Shown: positions 1 to 6,591 of the stretch, one piece after another | How the letters are laid out: each line of letters starts with the position of its first letter | Position numbering within the stretch: the first letter of the stretch is position 1 | NCBI GenBank assembly: GCA_012511005.1 | Contig: JAAZGX010000034.1 | Span: forward strand, 1 to 9,169 | Reading direction: 5' to 3' | DNA: 9,169 nt | Source: Clostridiales bacterium | GTDB lineage: Bacteria > Bacillota > Clostridia > Oscillospirales > Acutalibacteraceae | The notes under the pieces: model-generated | What the model was told of the DNA's origin: nothing | Seen by the model: only the letters and a program-made list of their open reading frames with translations | Database searches by the model: none | Position numbers and translations under genes: made by a program

Positions 1-880
1 GTAAAGAGGCGTCCCCCGGAATAAGCACTCTTGTACCGTCAACGCTCATCATAAGTACAGAGGATGAGTCGTTATAGTCCATAAGCTTTTGCGGATAAAT
101 ATCCTCGTGCGTAAAAAGCACATCAAACATCAGATTTCTTACCCAAAACCGCTGTCCGGTGCGAAGCTTTATTTTAGGAATGTCGGAAGAATTTAGGATA
201 GCAAAAAGTTTTTCCGAAAGCTCTTTTTCTTCAGCCGCCCAAGTTTTCTCAGAATATTTATTTGAAATAAGATTTGAATAAAACGCCTCTATAATTACAT
301 CTTCTGTATTATAACGCAAAAAGTCGCAAAGCTTTGATATATGGTCAGAGTGCGCGTGAGTAATAAACCAACCGGCGACAACAACCTTTTGGGACTTAGG
401 CGTTCTGTCTCTCATAAATTTATATATGCGGTCATTGTCATTAAATTGATAGTAATGACCGCTGTCAACAACGAAAAAGCTATAGTCAGAGCATTGAATA
501 ATCAGGCACATTCCGCAATCAATTAGCGTATGGTCATTTTCAAACATAAAAAACCTTGTTTCACACTTGTTTTCTACTGCTTTTGGCAGAAAGTCGGGCA
601 AAACCGCCTCTTTTGCCGCAGTTATACGGAGTGCAGAGTCATTTGAAGTGTAAAGTAAACTTATCTCCACAACGCCCGAAAAACAGACAAAAGAAATATT
701 TGCATATTCATTTTCAAAGGCTTTCTCAAGTCCGAATTTTATTAAAATATCACAATAACTTAAAAAATCGTTCTTTGAGGTGTTTTTATAAAGCTTCATA
801 TAAAAACCCTCTCTGCAATCGTAAACAGGCTCATCTGCATCTTTAAAAAAGTTAGGAAAAAGTGAAAAAATACCAGTCAT
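1..880 (-). CDS. Metallo-beta-lactamase-fold hydrolase (3' end cut by window edge)
   Basis: The minus strand is open from an ATG at 880 to the window edge, giving 293 codons without a stop, so the C-terminus is missing. I see the superfamily metal-binding motif THAHSDH at residues 174-180, preceded by VVDSGH in the beta-sheet context usual for the fold. Near the cut end are NDSSSVL and IPGDAS, where D290 is the expected later metal-ligand aspartate; this pattern resembles the ComEC-like branch. About 110 N-terminal residues before the fold have no motif I recognise. There is no signal peptide or membrane segment, so it is probably a cytosolic zinc-dependent hydrolase. The substrate is unknown; a phosphodiester or lactone-type bond is only a guess. 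The ATG follows the TAA of the upstream PHP gene with no gap, and its GAGGAG ribosome site (887-892) lies inside that gene, which suggests translational coupling. Confidence 0.9.
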   Translation of the reverse strand, partial: MTGIFSLFPNFFKDADEPVYDCREGFYMKLYKNTSKNDFLSYCDILIKFGLEKAFENEYANISFVCFSGVVEISLLYTSNDSALRITAAKEAVLPDFLPKAVENKCETRFFMFENDHTLIDCGMCLIIQCSDYSFFVVDSGHYYQFNDNDRIYKFMRDRTPKSQKVVVAGWFITHAHSDHISKLCDFLRYNTEDVIIEAFYSNLISNKYSEKTWAAEEKELSEKLFAILNSSDIPKIKLRTGQRFWVRNLMFDVLFTHEDIYPQKLMDYNDSSSVLMMSVDGTRVLIPGDASL

Positions 881-1864
881 TTACTGCTCCTCAAAAAATA
901 TTGCGCCGGACATAGCATAAATAAACGGCGGCAACGCGATATCTTTCTGCTCGGGAATTCTTTTATTTGTATAAAGTTTATAACCGAATTTTACGATTGG
1001 CGACATCGTATGCCTTACATCTGCGCGTATAAATCCGGCTTTTTTTATGGTCAAGTTTATGCAAAAGTCGCCCGTCTTTTTCGCCGTATGGCGATAAATT
1101 TCGCCCGTTTGGTCATATACTATAATGTCGTGTCCCTTTTTTAGTTTTTTTACATTCACTAAAACCTCTGTCTCATCAGTAAGCTTAACGGTATCACCAA
1201 TAACACTGTCACCGCTTTTAAGCTCTATCATCGTTTTGCCAACGCCTGAAGATATAGTTGTGCGACCTTTGACAATATTTTTTAAAATATTTTCCGGTGA
1301 ATTATCGTCACACAGGACATATGTTACGGGATTTGATAAAAGGTTCGTGACATAATAATCTTTGTGATAGTCGCTACCGCCTACAATCGGTGTTTTATGA
1401 CCTTCAACAAGAAGGCTGTGCCACCAATCCGTACAAACTAAATTATCATAATGCATAGGCGCGTTCCACACTTCAAGGACATCAAACTGTGTTATATCCT
1501 TTTCCCATCTCCATGGACACAGCACACAAAGCGGGTGATTAAGGCATATGACGGCGCCGCGCCTTTTTGCCTCGTCCTTTTTCTCTAAAAATTCTTTATA
1601 TGTATCACAAGAAAAATCATCAACAGCAGTTTTAACGCCCCATACATTCGCATGACCGCCGTGATATGTCATTTCGGTGCCGTAAATGAGCGTTATACCG
1701 GCGTTTTTCGGCAAATCCTCTTTGCAATTTACATTGTGGTCTGTGATAATAAGAAAATCAAGCTTATTCTTTTTAGCCTTTTCAATTAGTTGCTCTAAAG
1801 TCAAAATACCGTCAGACGCAACAGTGTGCGCGTGCGGGACGCCCGCAAGCCATTTCTTAGCCAT
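881..1864 (-). CDS. PHP-domain metallohydrolase, CehA/McbA-like
   Basis: This 327-residue protein has the PHP (polymerase and histidinol phosphatase) metal site in order: PHAHT..SDG at 10-19 (H11, H13, D18), ITDHN at 40-44 (H43), YGTEMTYHGGH at 61-71 (E64, H71), LNHP at 108-111 (H110) and GGSDYH at 162-167 (D165, H167). PHP enzymes use a tri-metal centre to hydrolyse phosphoesters, and the CehA/McbA group also includes carbamate hydrolases; the substrate here is unknown. Residues from about 200 form a beta-rich C-terminal domain (GDTVKL, VYDQTGEIYR) typical of CehA-like proteins. There is no signal peptide. I chose the ATG at 1864 because GGGAGG lies 7 nt upstream. A GTG at 1879 is in frame, but it overlaps that ribosome site and would add only MGGNI. 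It is the first gene of a two-gene unit with the metallo-beta-lactamase-fold gene. Confidence 0.93.
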   Translation of the reverse strand: MAKKWLAGVPHAHTVASDGILTLEQLIEKAKKNKLDFLIITDHNVNCKEDLPKNAGITLIYGTEMTYHGGHANVWGVKTAVDDFSCDTYKEFLEKKDEAKRRGAVICLNHPLCVLCPWRWEKDITQFDVLEVWNAPMHYDNLVCTDWWHSLLVEGHKTPIVGGSDYHKDYYVTNLLSNPVTYVLCDDNSPENILKNIVKGRTTISSGVGKTMIELKSGDSVIGDTVKLTDETEVLVNVKKLKKGHDIIVYDQTGEIYRHTAKKTGDFCINLTIKKAGFIRADVRHTMSPIVKFGYKLYTNKRIPEQKDIALPPFIYAMSGAIFFEEQ

Positions 1865-1898
1865 TATATTTCCTCCCACTTATAAGTTTTATAGATAT

Positions 1899-1927
1899 AC
1901 TTTATCATATGTTTTCATTGATTTCAA
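1899..1927 (-). promoter_or_regulatory. Predicted promoter of the PHP/MBL operon
   Basis: Read on the minus strand, TTGAAA (1927-1922) is followed after 17 nt by TAAAGT (1904-1899), with an extended TG one base before the -10 box. The -35 box abuts the left arm of the inverted repeat at 1928-1972, so one bound protein could affect both divergent promoters. The -10 box matches only 4 of 6 consensus bases, so this is a moderate prediction. Confidence 0.45.
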
Positions 1928-1972
1928 TTATTAATATCAATTGACATTAACAATACTGATTGATATTATTAA
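1928..1972. promoter_or_regulatory. Large inverted repeat, candidate operator between divergent promoters
   Basis: Arms TTATTAATATCAAT (1928-1941) and ATTGATATTATTAA (1959-1972) are complementary at 13 of 14 positions across a 17-nt spacer. The left arm touches the -35 box and the right arm covers the -10 box of the promoter at 1941-1969. Extra ATTGA/TCAAT units occur at 1917-1928 (ATTGATTTCAAT) and 1937-1944 (TCAATTGA). Position and symmetry suggest a repressor site for the glycosidase gene and perhaps for the divergent operon. The regulator is not in the window. Confidence 0.55.
1941..1969 (+). promoter_or_regulatory. Predicted sigma-A promoter of the GH92 gene
   Basis: TTGACA (1941-1946), a 17-nt spacer, then TATTAT (1964-1969): perfect -35, 5 of 6 at -10, ideal spacing. 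Transcription would start near 1975-1977, which is where the ribosome site AGGGTGAT (1975-1982) begins, so the leader would be very short. Either the message is almost leaderless or the real start is slightly different. Confidence 0.6.
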
Positions 1973-1988
1973 ACAGGGTGATAAAGTT

Positions 1989-4037
1989 TTGGATTATTGT
2001 AAATTTGTGAATATATTTCACGGTTGCGGCGAAATAGAGCTGCCGCAGCCTCGGAAAATCGCGGCGCGCTGGTTTTTTATTAAAGCAGGCTCCGGAAATA
2101 CATCTCCCGCGGCGTCGTTGCCGTTCTCAAAGATTACGGCGGGACCGTTTTCGGGAGGATATCCGACGGGATACGGCGACCATTTGCCAAACAGTCATTC
2201 ACGCCCGCCGCATTTTCATGAGGGTAAAAAACTTTTGGGTTTTTCTCATTTGCACCACAGCGGCGTGGGAGCTATTGGATATTATTATAATTATGCGGTT
2301 GTAACTCCTTGTTATAATAATGATTTAACAAGAAAAGAACTGAGAAGCGAAAAGGCAGAGCCCGGATACTATTCTGCTTTATTAGACGGAATAAAGTGCG
2401 AGCTGACTGTAACGAAAAGCCTTGCGCTGCACCGCTATACATTTGAAAAAGAGGGCGGTCAAATTATAATTGATTTTTCAAATAACGGACTTAAAATACC
2501 GAATTTGGAAGATAAGACAGTAACACAATTAATTGTATCTGTAAGTGACGCGGGAGAAGCTTTAGCAGAAGCTGAAATAGAGGGGATAAAGCTTTTTTTC
2601 GCGGTAAAAATAAAAGACGGCAGTTTTTTTATTGATAAAAAGAACAGGGCGGTTTACAAATTGAAAGCAGGTGAAAAGACGGCAGAAGTTTCACTTGCGC
2701 TCACAGTTAAAGGATTTGACAAAGCGCTTTCGGCTTTAAGTGAGAAAAAAGGTTTTGACAAAGCTCGAAAAGAAGCGTATGACGAATGGAACGCTTATTT
2801 ATCAAAAATTCACATAGAAACAGAAAGTGAAGAAGTTCGCGGTATTTTCTACTCAAACTTTTACCACTCCCTTATAAAACCGTCAAATTGGTACGGCGAG
2901 AGCTTTATTTATGACGATGACGGCGCGTTTATGCTTGATTTTAATACGCTTTGGGATATGTATAAAACTGCTTTGCCGCTTGTGTTTCTTTTATACAAAA
3001 AAGAAGGCGAGCAAATAGTTGAAACTCTTCTGAGGGTATGCGAGCAGCTTAAATTTCTTCCTAATAGCTTCGGGCTTAACGCGAATTATGACGAGTCAAA
3101 ATTTCAAGCCAGAATGCTCGGCGCTTATGTTTTATTATCGGCGTACAGAACAGGCTTAAATATAGATGCTAACCGCATGCTAAAAGCAATTAAAACAGAC
3201 CTTCTTTCAGAGGATAAAAAGGATTTTACAGTAGACGGTAAATGCAAATCTCATACATTTGTTCTCGATATGGCGGACGCTTGTGCATATGCCGCACAAG
3301 CGGCAAAAGAAATCGGCGACGCAAAGCTTCAGAAACTTTTTCTTTCTCATGCTTCAAAATGGAAGAATGTATATTCAAAAGAAACGGGGCTTTTAGACGA
3401 TAATTCAAGTTACTACGAGGGTACGCTTTATAATTATTCTTTTCGCCAACATGCGGATATGGAGAGCAGGATTGCTTTGGCAGGCGGAAACGAAAACTTT
3501 GTAAAGCTTATGGATAACTTTTTCGGTTTCGGTAAAGAAAAAGTGACACAGCCGTTAAATCCATATAATTACGCACATGTAGAAGCGGGGATTGGGCTTG
3601 GCAGGTTTCAAGGATTTAACAATGAAACAGATATGGAAGCGCCATATTCATATATTTTTGCGAACAGGCACGATAAAACATGCGAAGTAATACGCGCCGG
3701 TATGAAATATATGTTTACTTTTGGCAGAGGAGGACTGCCGGGTAATAATGATTCGGGAGCGTTATCATCATACTATGTGCTGTGTGCTTTAGGTATATTT
3801 CCCGTAGCGGGAAGCGATATAGTGCTTTTAGGCTCGCCGTTCGTAAATAGTGCGGAAGTTTGCCTTTCGTCCGATAAAAAATTAAAAATAAAAGTTAATG
3901 GCAACAGCGACAAAAATATATATGTTAAAAGTGTTTTCATAAACGGAAAACAAATTTTTGATTATCGTATCAAAATGTCAGAGCTTATGTGCGGCGGTGA
4001 ACTCATTTTTAATATGAGTGATAAAAAAGAAAATTAA
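1989..4037 (+). CDS. GH92-family alpha-mannosidase-like glycosidase, no signal peptide
   Basis: This is a 682-residue glycoside hydrolase of family GH92, calcium-dependent inverting exo-alpha-mannosidases. Family landmarks in order: VNIFHG (7-12; usual form VNPFIGT), GSGNTSPAASLPF (34-46), GFSHLHHSG (84-92), LHRYTF, the LWDMYKTALPL segment with W322-D323, YYEGTLYNYSF with the expected acid E477, and LPGNNDSGALSSYYV with the expected base D588. The family often has another acidic residue just before this Asp; here it is Asn. About 20 extra residues lie between VNIFHG and GSGNTSP. Most characterised homologues are exported; this one has no signal peptide, so a cytosolic role on imported mannosides is inferred. 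I chose the TTG at 1989 because AGGGTGAT precedes it at good spacing. An in-frame TTG at 1941 coincides with the -35 box, so it is unlikely to be translated. The exact mannose linkage cannot be read from sequence. Confidence 0.92.
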   Translation: MDYCKFVNIFHGCGEIELPQPRKIAARWFFIKAGSGNTSPAASLPFSKITAGPFSGGYPTGYGDHLPNSHSRPPHFHEGKKLLGFSHLHHSGVGAIGYYYNYAVVTPCYNNDLTRKELRSEKAEPGYYSALLDGIKCELTVTKSLALHRYTFEKEGGQIIIDFSNNGLKIPNLEDKTVTQLIVSVSDAGEALAEAEIEGIKLFFAVKIKDGSFFIDKKNRAVYKLKAGEKTAEVSLALTVKGFDKALSALSEKKGFDKARKEAYDEWNAYLSKIHIETESEEVRGIFYSNFYHSLIKPSNWYGESFIYDDDGAFMLDFNTLWDMYKTALPLVFLLYKKEGEQIVETLLRVCEQLKFLPNSFGLNANYDESKFQARMLGAYVLLSAYRTGLNIDANRMLKAIKTDLLSEDKKDFTVDGKCKSHTFVLDMADACAYAAQAAKEIGDAKLQKLFLSHASKWKNVYSKETGLLDDNSSYYEGTLYNYSFRQHADMESRIALAGGNENFVKLMDNFFGFGKEKVTQPLNPYNYAHVEAGIGLGRFQGFNNETDMEAPYSYIFANRHDKTCEVIRAGMKYMFTFGRGGLPGNNDSGALSSYYVLCALGIFPVAGSDIVLLGSPFVNSAEVCLSSDKKLKIKVNGNSDKNIYVKSVFINGKQIFDYRIKMSELMCGGELIFNMSDKKEN

Positions 4038-4269
4038 AGCGTTTTGTTACATAAAAATGAAAATTCATTTACAGGTTTTACTGTGTAAAAGTTGAATTAT
4101 TTTATCTTAAATGAGAAAGATATTAGCGTATTCTTGTTTGTGTGTTTTTATAATTATTGTTTGCAATAAATTGTTATGGTTAGAAAAAACTTACTCTAAT
4201 AAATCTGAGTAGAAAACTCACAATATGAATGCAAACGCAAAATTTCTAAAGGTAAGGAGTGTAACAGAA

Positions 4270-4461
4270 ATGGCAAGCAACAAGGCTTTAGTACCTCAGG
4301 CTCGAGAGGCTCTTGATAAGTTTAAGATGGAGGCTGCGAGTGAAGTTGGCGTAAATCTTAAGCAGGGTTACAATGGTGACCTTACATCTAAGCAGGCAGG
4401 TTCTGTCGGCGGTCAGATGGTTAAAAAGATGATTGAGGCATATGAAAACGGAATGAAATAA
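4270..4461 (+). CDS. Small acid-soluble spore protein, alpha/beta type
   Basis: This 63-residue protein saturates spore DNA in the forespore, protecting it from UV and chemical damage, and is degraded at germination by the protease GPR. It has both family signatures: KMEAASEVGVNL, containing the GPR cleavage region (ASE), and KQAGSVGGQMVKKMI near the C-terminus. Length is typical (60-75). I chose the ATG at 4270 because AAGGAGT (4254-4260) lies 9 nt upstream. An in-frame ATG at 4225 would add 15 residues unlike the family and has no good ribosome site. The gene is monocistronic, with its own terminator. Expression under the forespore factor sigma-G is expected from the family, but I could not find a convincing sigma-G promoter in 4038-4253. 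It shows the organism can, or could, sporulate and has no evident functional link to the glycosidases on either side. Confidence 0.97.
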   Translation: MASNKALVPQAREALDKFKMEAASEVGVNLKQGYNGDLTSKQAGSVGGQMVKKMIEAYENGMK

Positions 4462-4473
4462 CTTCTAAAGACG

Positions 4474-4511
4474 CTTCCCGTCGGGTGAATGCCGGACGGG
4501 AGGTTTTCTTT
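4474..4511 (+). terminator. Rho-independent terminator of the spore-protein gene
   Basis: CTTCCCGTC (4474-4482) pairs with GACGGGAGG (4495-4503), giving 9 bp with one G-T pair. A GG/CC pair may extend it inside the loop. The stem is followed directly by TTTTCTTT. It starts 12 nt after the stop codon and separates this gene from the GH110 operon promoter. Confidence 0.88.
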
Positions 4512-4523
4512 GTCTTAAAATTA

Positions 4524-4552
4524 TTGATATGCGTTTTATTTTATGGTACAAT
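4524..4552 (+). promoter_or_regulatory. Predicted sigma-A promoter of the GH110 operon
   Basis: TTGATA (4524-4529), a 17-nt spacer, then TACAAT (4547-4552), each 5 of 6 to consensus, plus an extended TG at 4544-4545. The -35 box lies inside ATTGATAT (4523-4530), the same core as the operator arms at 1928-1972, though no facing arm is visible here. Transcription would start about 50 nt before the GH110 start codon. Confidence 0.65.
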
Positions 4553-4609
4553 ATAAAAAATCAAAAGTAATAACTTTTTTATCCAATAATTTATTTAAGC
4601 GGTGAAAAA

Positions 4610-6274
4610 ATGCTTATAAATCCTGAAATATACGGCATAGAACCTTCAAAGGACATCACGGTTGAATTTAATAATATGCTTTTAGCCTTAAAAGAGAATG
4701 TTGCGAAAAAAAAGCTCGTTCTTCCAAAAGGTGTATACTATTTTTCGTCTAAAAACGCTGTGTCGCGCAAGCTTTACATAACAAACACGATTGGAGAAGA
4801 TGAGTACAGAGCGTCGGAAGAAAAAAATATTCATAAAGTTGCAATAAATATAGAAAACCTAAAAGACTTAGAAATTGACGGCAGCGGCGGAACATTTCTT
4901 TTAGACGGCAGGTTTACGAATATTGTTATAGATAACTGTGAAAACATAAAATTAAGAAACATAAATATTGAAACTATTAAGCCGAATGTACATAAATTCA
5001 CGGTAATAAAAGCTTCTCCGTTTTATGCCACATTTAAGCTTGACGAGCAAAGCGATTATATCGAGAAAAGGGGCAAATATTATTTTTACGGAACGGATTA
5101 TAAAACCGATTTTGTAAAGCACCGAATGGGAGGTTATTGGACGCCTACCGCCTGCCCTGATAATTTCAATCATCTTGTAAGATATGGTGCCCACCCTTTC
5201 AAAAACTCTGTATCTATAAAAGAAATTGCGCCAAGAGTTTTTAGAGTAAGATACATAAGCCCTGTAAAGCTTTGCGAGGGACAGGTTTTTTATGTTTATT
5301 CAACAAGGCGAACGAATGTCGGCATATTCGCTCAAAATACGAAAAAAATTATGCTGCAAAATGTGTCGCAGCGCCATAATCGCTCACTTGCATTCGTAGC
5401 GCAAAACTGCACGGATATACAGCTTGATAAAATCGATTTTTCACCCAAAAAAACGAGTGAGGTTGATTTTACTTCAATGGCGGACTTTGTACAAATCAGT
5501 ATGTGCCGCGGAGAGGTTAAAATAACGAGCAGTAATTTTGATGCGGCAGGCGATGATACCGTTAATGTACACGGCTTTAATTTTAAGATAGTTGAAATTA
5601 AAGGCAATGCATTAAAGGTGAAGTTTTGCCATCCGCAAAGCTATGGCTTTCTATGCTTTTTTGAGGGTGATACAATAGCGTTTATAGACTCCGCCTCGTT
5701 GATAGAAAAAGGCACGGCAACCGTTCTATCGGCTGAAATGTTAAATTTATATACATATGAATTGACGCTTGATACAGAGGAAATACCCGTAAAAACGGGC
5801 GACTGTGTTGAAAATATCTCTGCCTGCCCCGATTTCTTGTTTTCGGGAAACACTGTAAACAGAATTGTAACGCGCGGACTGCTCGTTACTACGAGGGGAA
5901 AGGTTATTGTTGAGGGCAACAAGTTTCTCAATACGGGAGAAAACGGCATACTTATTGCAAATGATGCCTCAAGCTGGTATGAAAGCGGACCTGTAAAGGA
6001 TGTTACTATCAGAGGTAACGCGTTTATGAACTGTGACGGAAATGTGATTTACATCTGTCCGCAAAACAAGAAAAACGAGGGAGCGGTACACGAAAACATT
6101 CTTATTGAGAATAATCTTTTTTATCTTGGTAAAAGTCGGGCATACAACATTAAAAACACAAAGAATGTAGTTATTAGAAACAATGTTTATATGGAGCTGC
6201 CTGATAAAGACGGCTGGGCGAAATTTGAAAATGTAGAGGAGCTTTCCTTTGAGGATAAGCCGTCAATGGATTAA
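4610..6274 (+). CDS. GH110-family alpha-1,3-galactosidase-like enzyme, no signal peptide
   Basis: This 554-residue protein is a right-handed beta-helix glycosidase of family GH110, inverting enzymes that remove terminal alpha-1,3-linked galactose, such as blood-group B or linear alpha-Gal. Repeated helix rungs are visible (NIVIDNCENIKLRNINIE, VTIRGNAFMNC, ILIENNLFYLG). The catalytic region is ADFVQISMCRGE followed by AGDDTVNVHG; D292, D315 and D316 match the three family active-site aspartates, and the 23-residue spacing agrees with what I recall for the structurally studied enzyme. A second signature is GLLVTTRGKVIVEGNKF (423-439) with SSWYESG. Characterised members are often exported; this one begins MLINPEIYG with no signal peptide, so intracellular action on imported oligosaccharides is inferred. 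The ATG at 4610 follows GCGGTG. It is the first gene of the operon, with 24 nt to the ACT gene. Substrate specificity within the family is uncertain. Confidence 0.92.
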   Translation: MLINPEIYGIEPSKDITVEFNNMLLALKENVAKKKLVLPKGVYYFSSKNAVSRKLYITNTIGEDEYRASEEKNIHKVAINIENLKDLEIDGSGGTFLLDGRFTNIVIDNCENIKLRNINIETIKPNVHKFTVIKASPFYATFKLDEQSDYIEKRGKYYFYGTDYKTDFVKHRMGGYWTPTACPDNFNHLVRYGAHPFKNSVSIKEIAPRVFRVRYISPVKLCEGQVFYVYSTRRTNVGIFAQNTKKIMLQNVSQRHNRSLAFVAQNCTDIQLDKIDFSPKKTSEVDFTSMADFVQISMCRGEVKITSSNFDAAGDDTVNVHGFNFKIVEIKGNALKVKFCHPQSYGFLCFFEGDTIAFIDSASLIEKGTATVLSAEMLNLYTYELTLDTEEIPVKTGDCVENISACPDFLFSGNTVNRIVTRGLLVTTRGKVIVEGNKFLNTGENGILIANDASSWYESGPVKDVTIRGNAFMNCDGNVIYICPQNKKNEGAVHENILIENNLFYLGKSRAYNIKNTKNVVIRNNVYMELPDKDGWAKFENVEELSFEDKPSMD

Positions 6275-6298
6275 AACAGAATTGAAAGGAAAATTAAA

Positions 6299-6574
6299 AT
6301 GAAAATGCGTGCAGTAATTACGGTAATAGGAAAAGATGCGGTCGGTATACTGGCGTCGGTATCGTCAAAATGTGCCGAGCATAATATAAATGTTCTTGAG
6401 GTCACGCAATCTATTTTGCAGGATTTATTTGCGATGATTATGCTTGTGGATATTGAAAAGAGTACGATTGAATTTACGAGGTTTGCGGATGAGCTAACGG
6501 CTCTTGCAAAGACGAAAAACCTTTCCATACACACGATGCATGAGGATATTTTTAACACAATGCACACAATTTGA
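6299..6574 (+). CDS. ACT-domain protein, UPF0237 family
   Basis: This 91-residue protein is essentially a single ACT domain, a ligand-sensing fold that usually binds amino acids at dimer interfaces. The start MKMRAVITVIGKDAVGILA is the typical first strand and turn, followed by a helix (SVSSKCAEHNINVLEVTQ) and the DLFAMIMLVDIE strand. Length is normal for UPF0237. The ligand is unknown. AAAGGA (6285-6290) lies 8 nt before the ATG. It sits 24 nt after the GH110 gene and 17 nt before the DUF711 gene. The ACT/DUF711 pair is a conserved neighbourhood in many Firmicutes and other prokaryotes, so this protein probably serves the DUF711 protein as a regulator or partner; that is inference. Its association with a GH110 gene is unusual as far as I know. 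Confidence 0.93.
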   Translation: MKMRAVITVIGKDAVGILASVSSKCAEHNINVLEVTQSILQDLFAMIMLVDIEKSTIEFTRFADELTALAKTKNLSIHTMHEDIFNTMHTI

Positions 6575-6591
6575 GTTACAGGAGTTAATAT

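Noticed and set aside
341..846. Plus-strand open frames opposite the left-edge gene
   Set aside because: They lie antisense to the MBL-fold coding frame, have low-complexity, non-family protein sequences, and no ribosome sites.
1865..1879. GTG at 1879 as start of the PHP gene
   Set aside because: The codons GTG GGA GGA are the ribosome site for the ATG at 1864; the extra five residues are not family-like.
4206..4220. Small hairpin TGAGT-AGAAA-ACTCA upstream of the spore gene
   Set aside because: Only 5 bp with no T-tract; expected by chance in A+T-rich DNA. Could be a weak operator but unsupported.
4038..4253. Sigma-G promoter for the spore-protein gene
   Set aside because: Loose matches exist (GCAATA near 4163, several xATxxTA-like words), but none has both boxes at correct spacing, so I do not annotate one.
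4225..4269. Longer start for the spore protein (ATG at 4225)
   Set aside because: The added residues are unlike the family, and a strong AAGGAGT precedes the internal ATG at ideal spacing.
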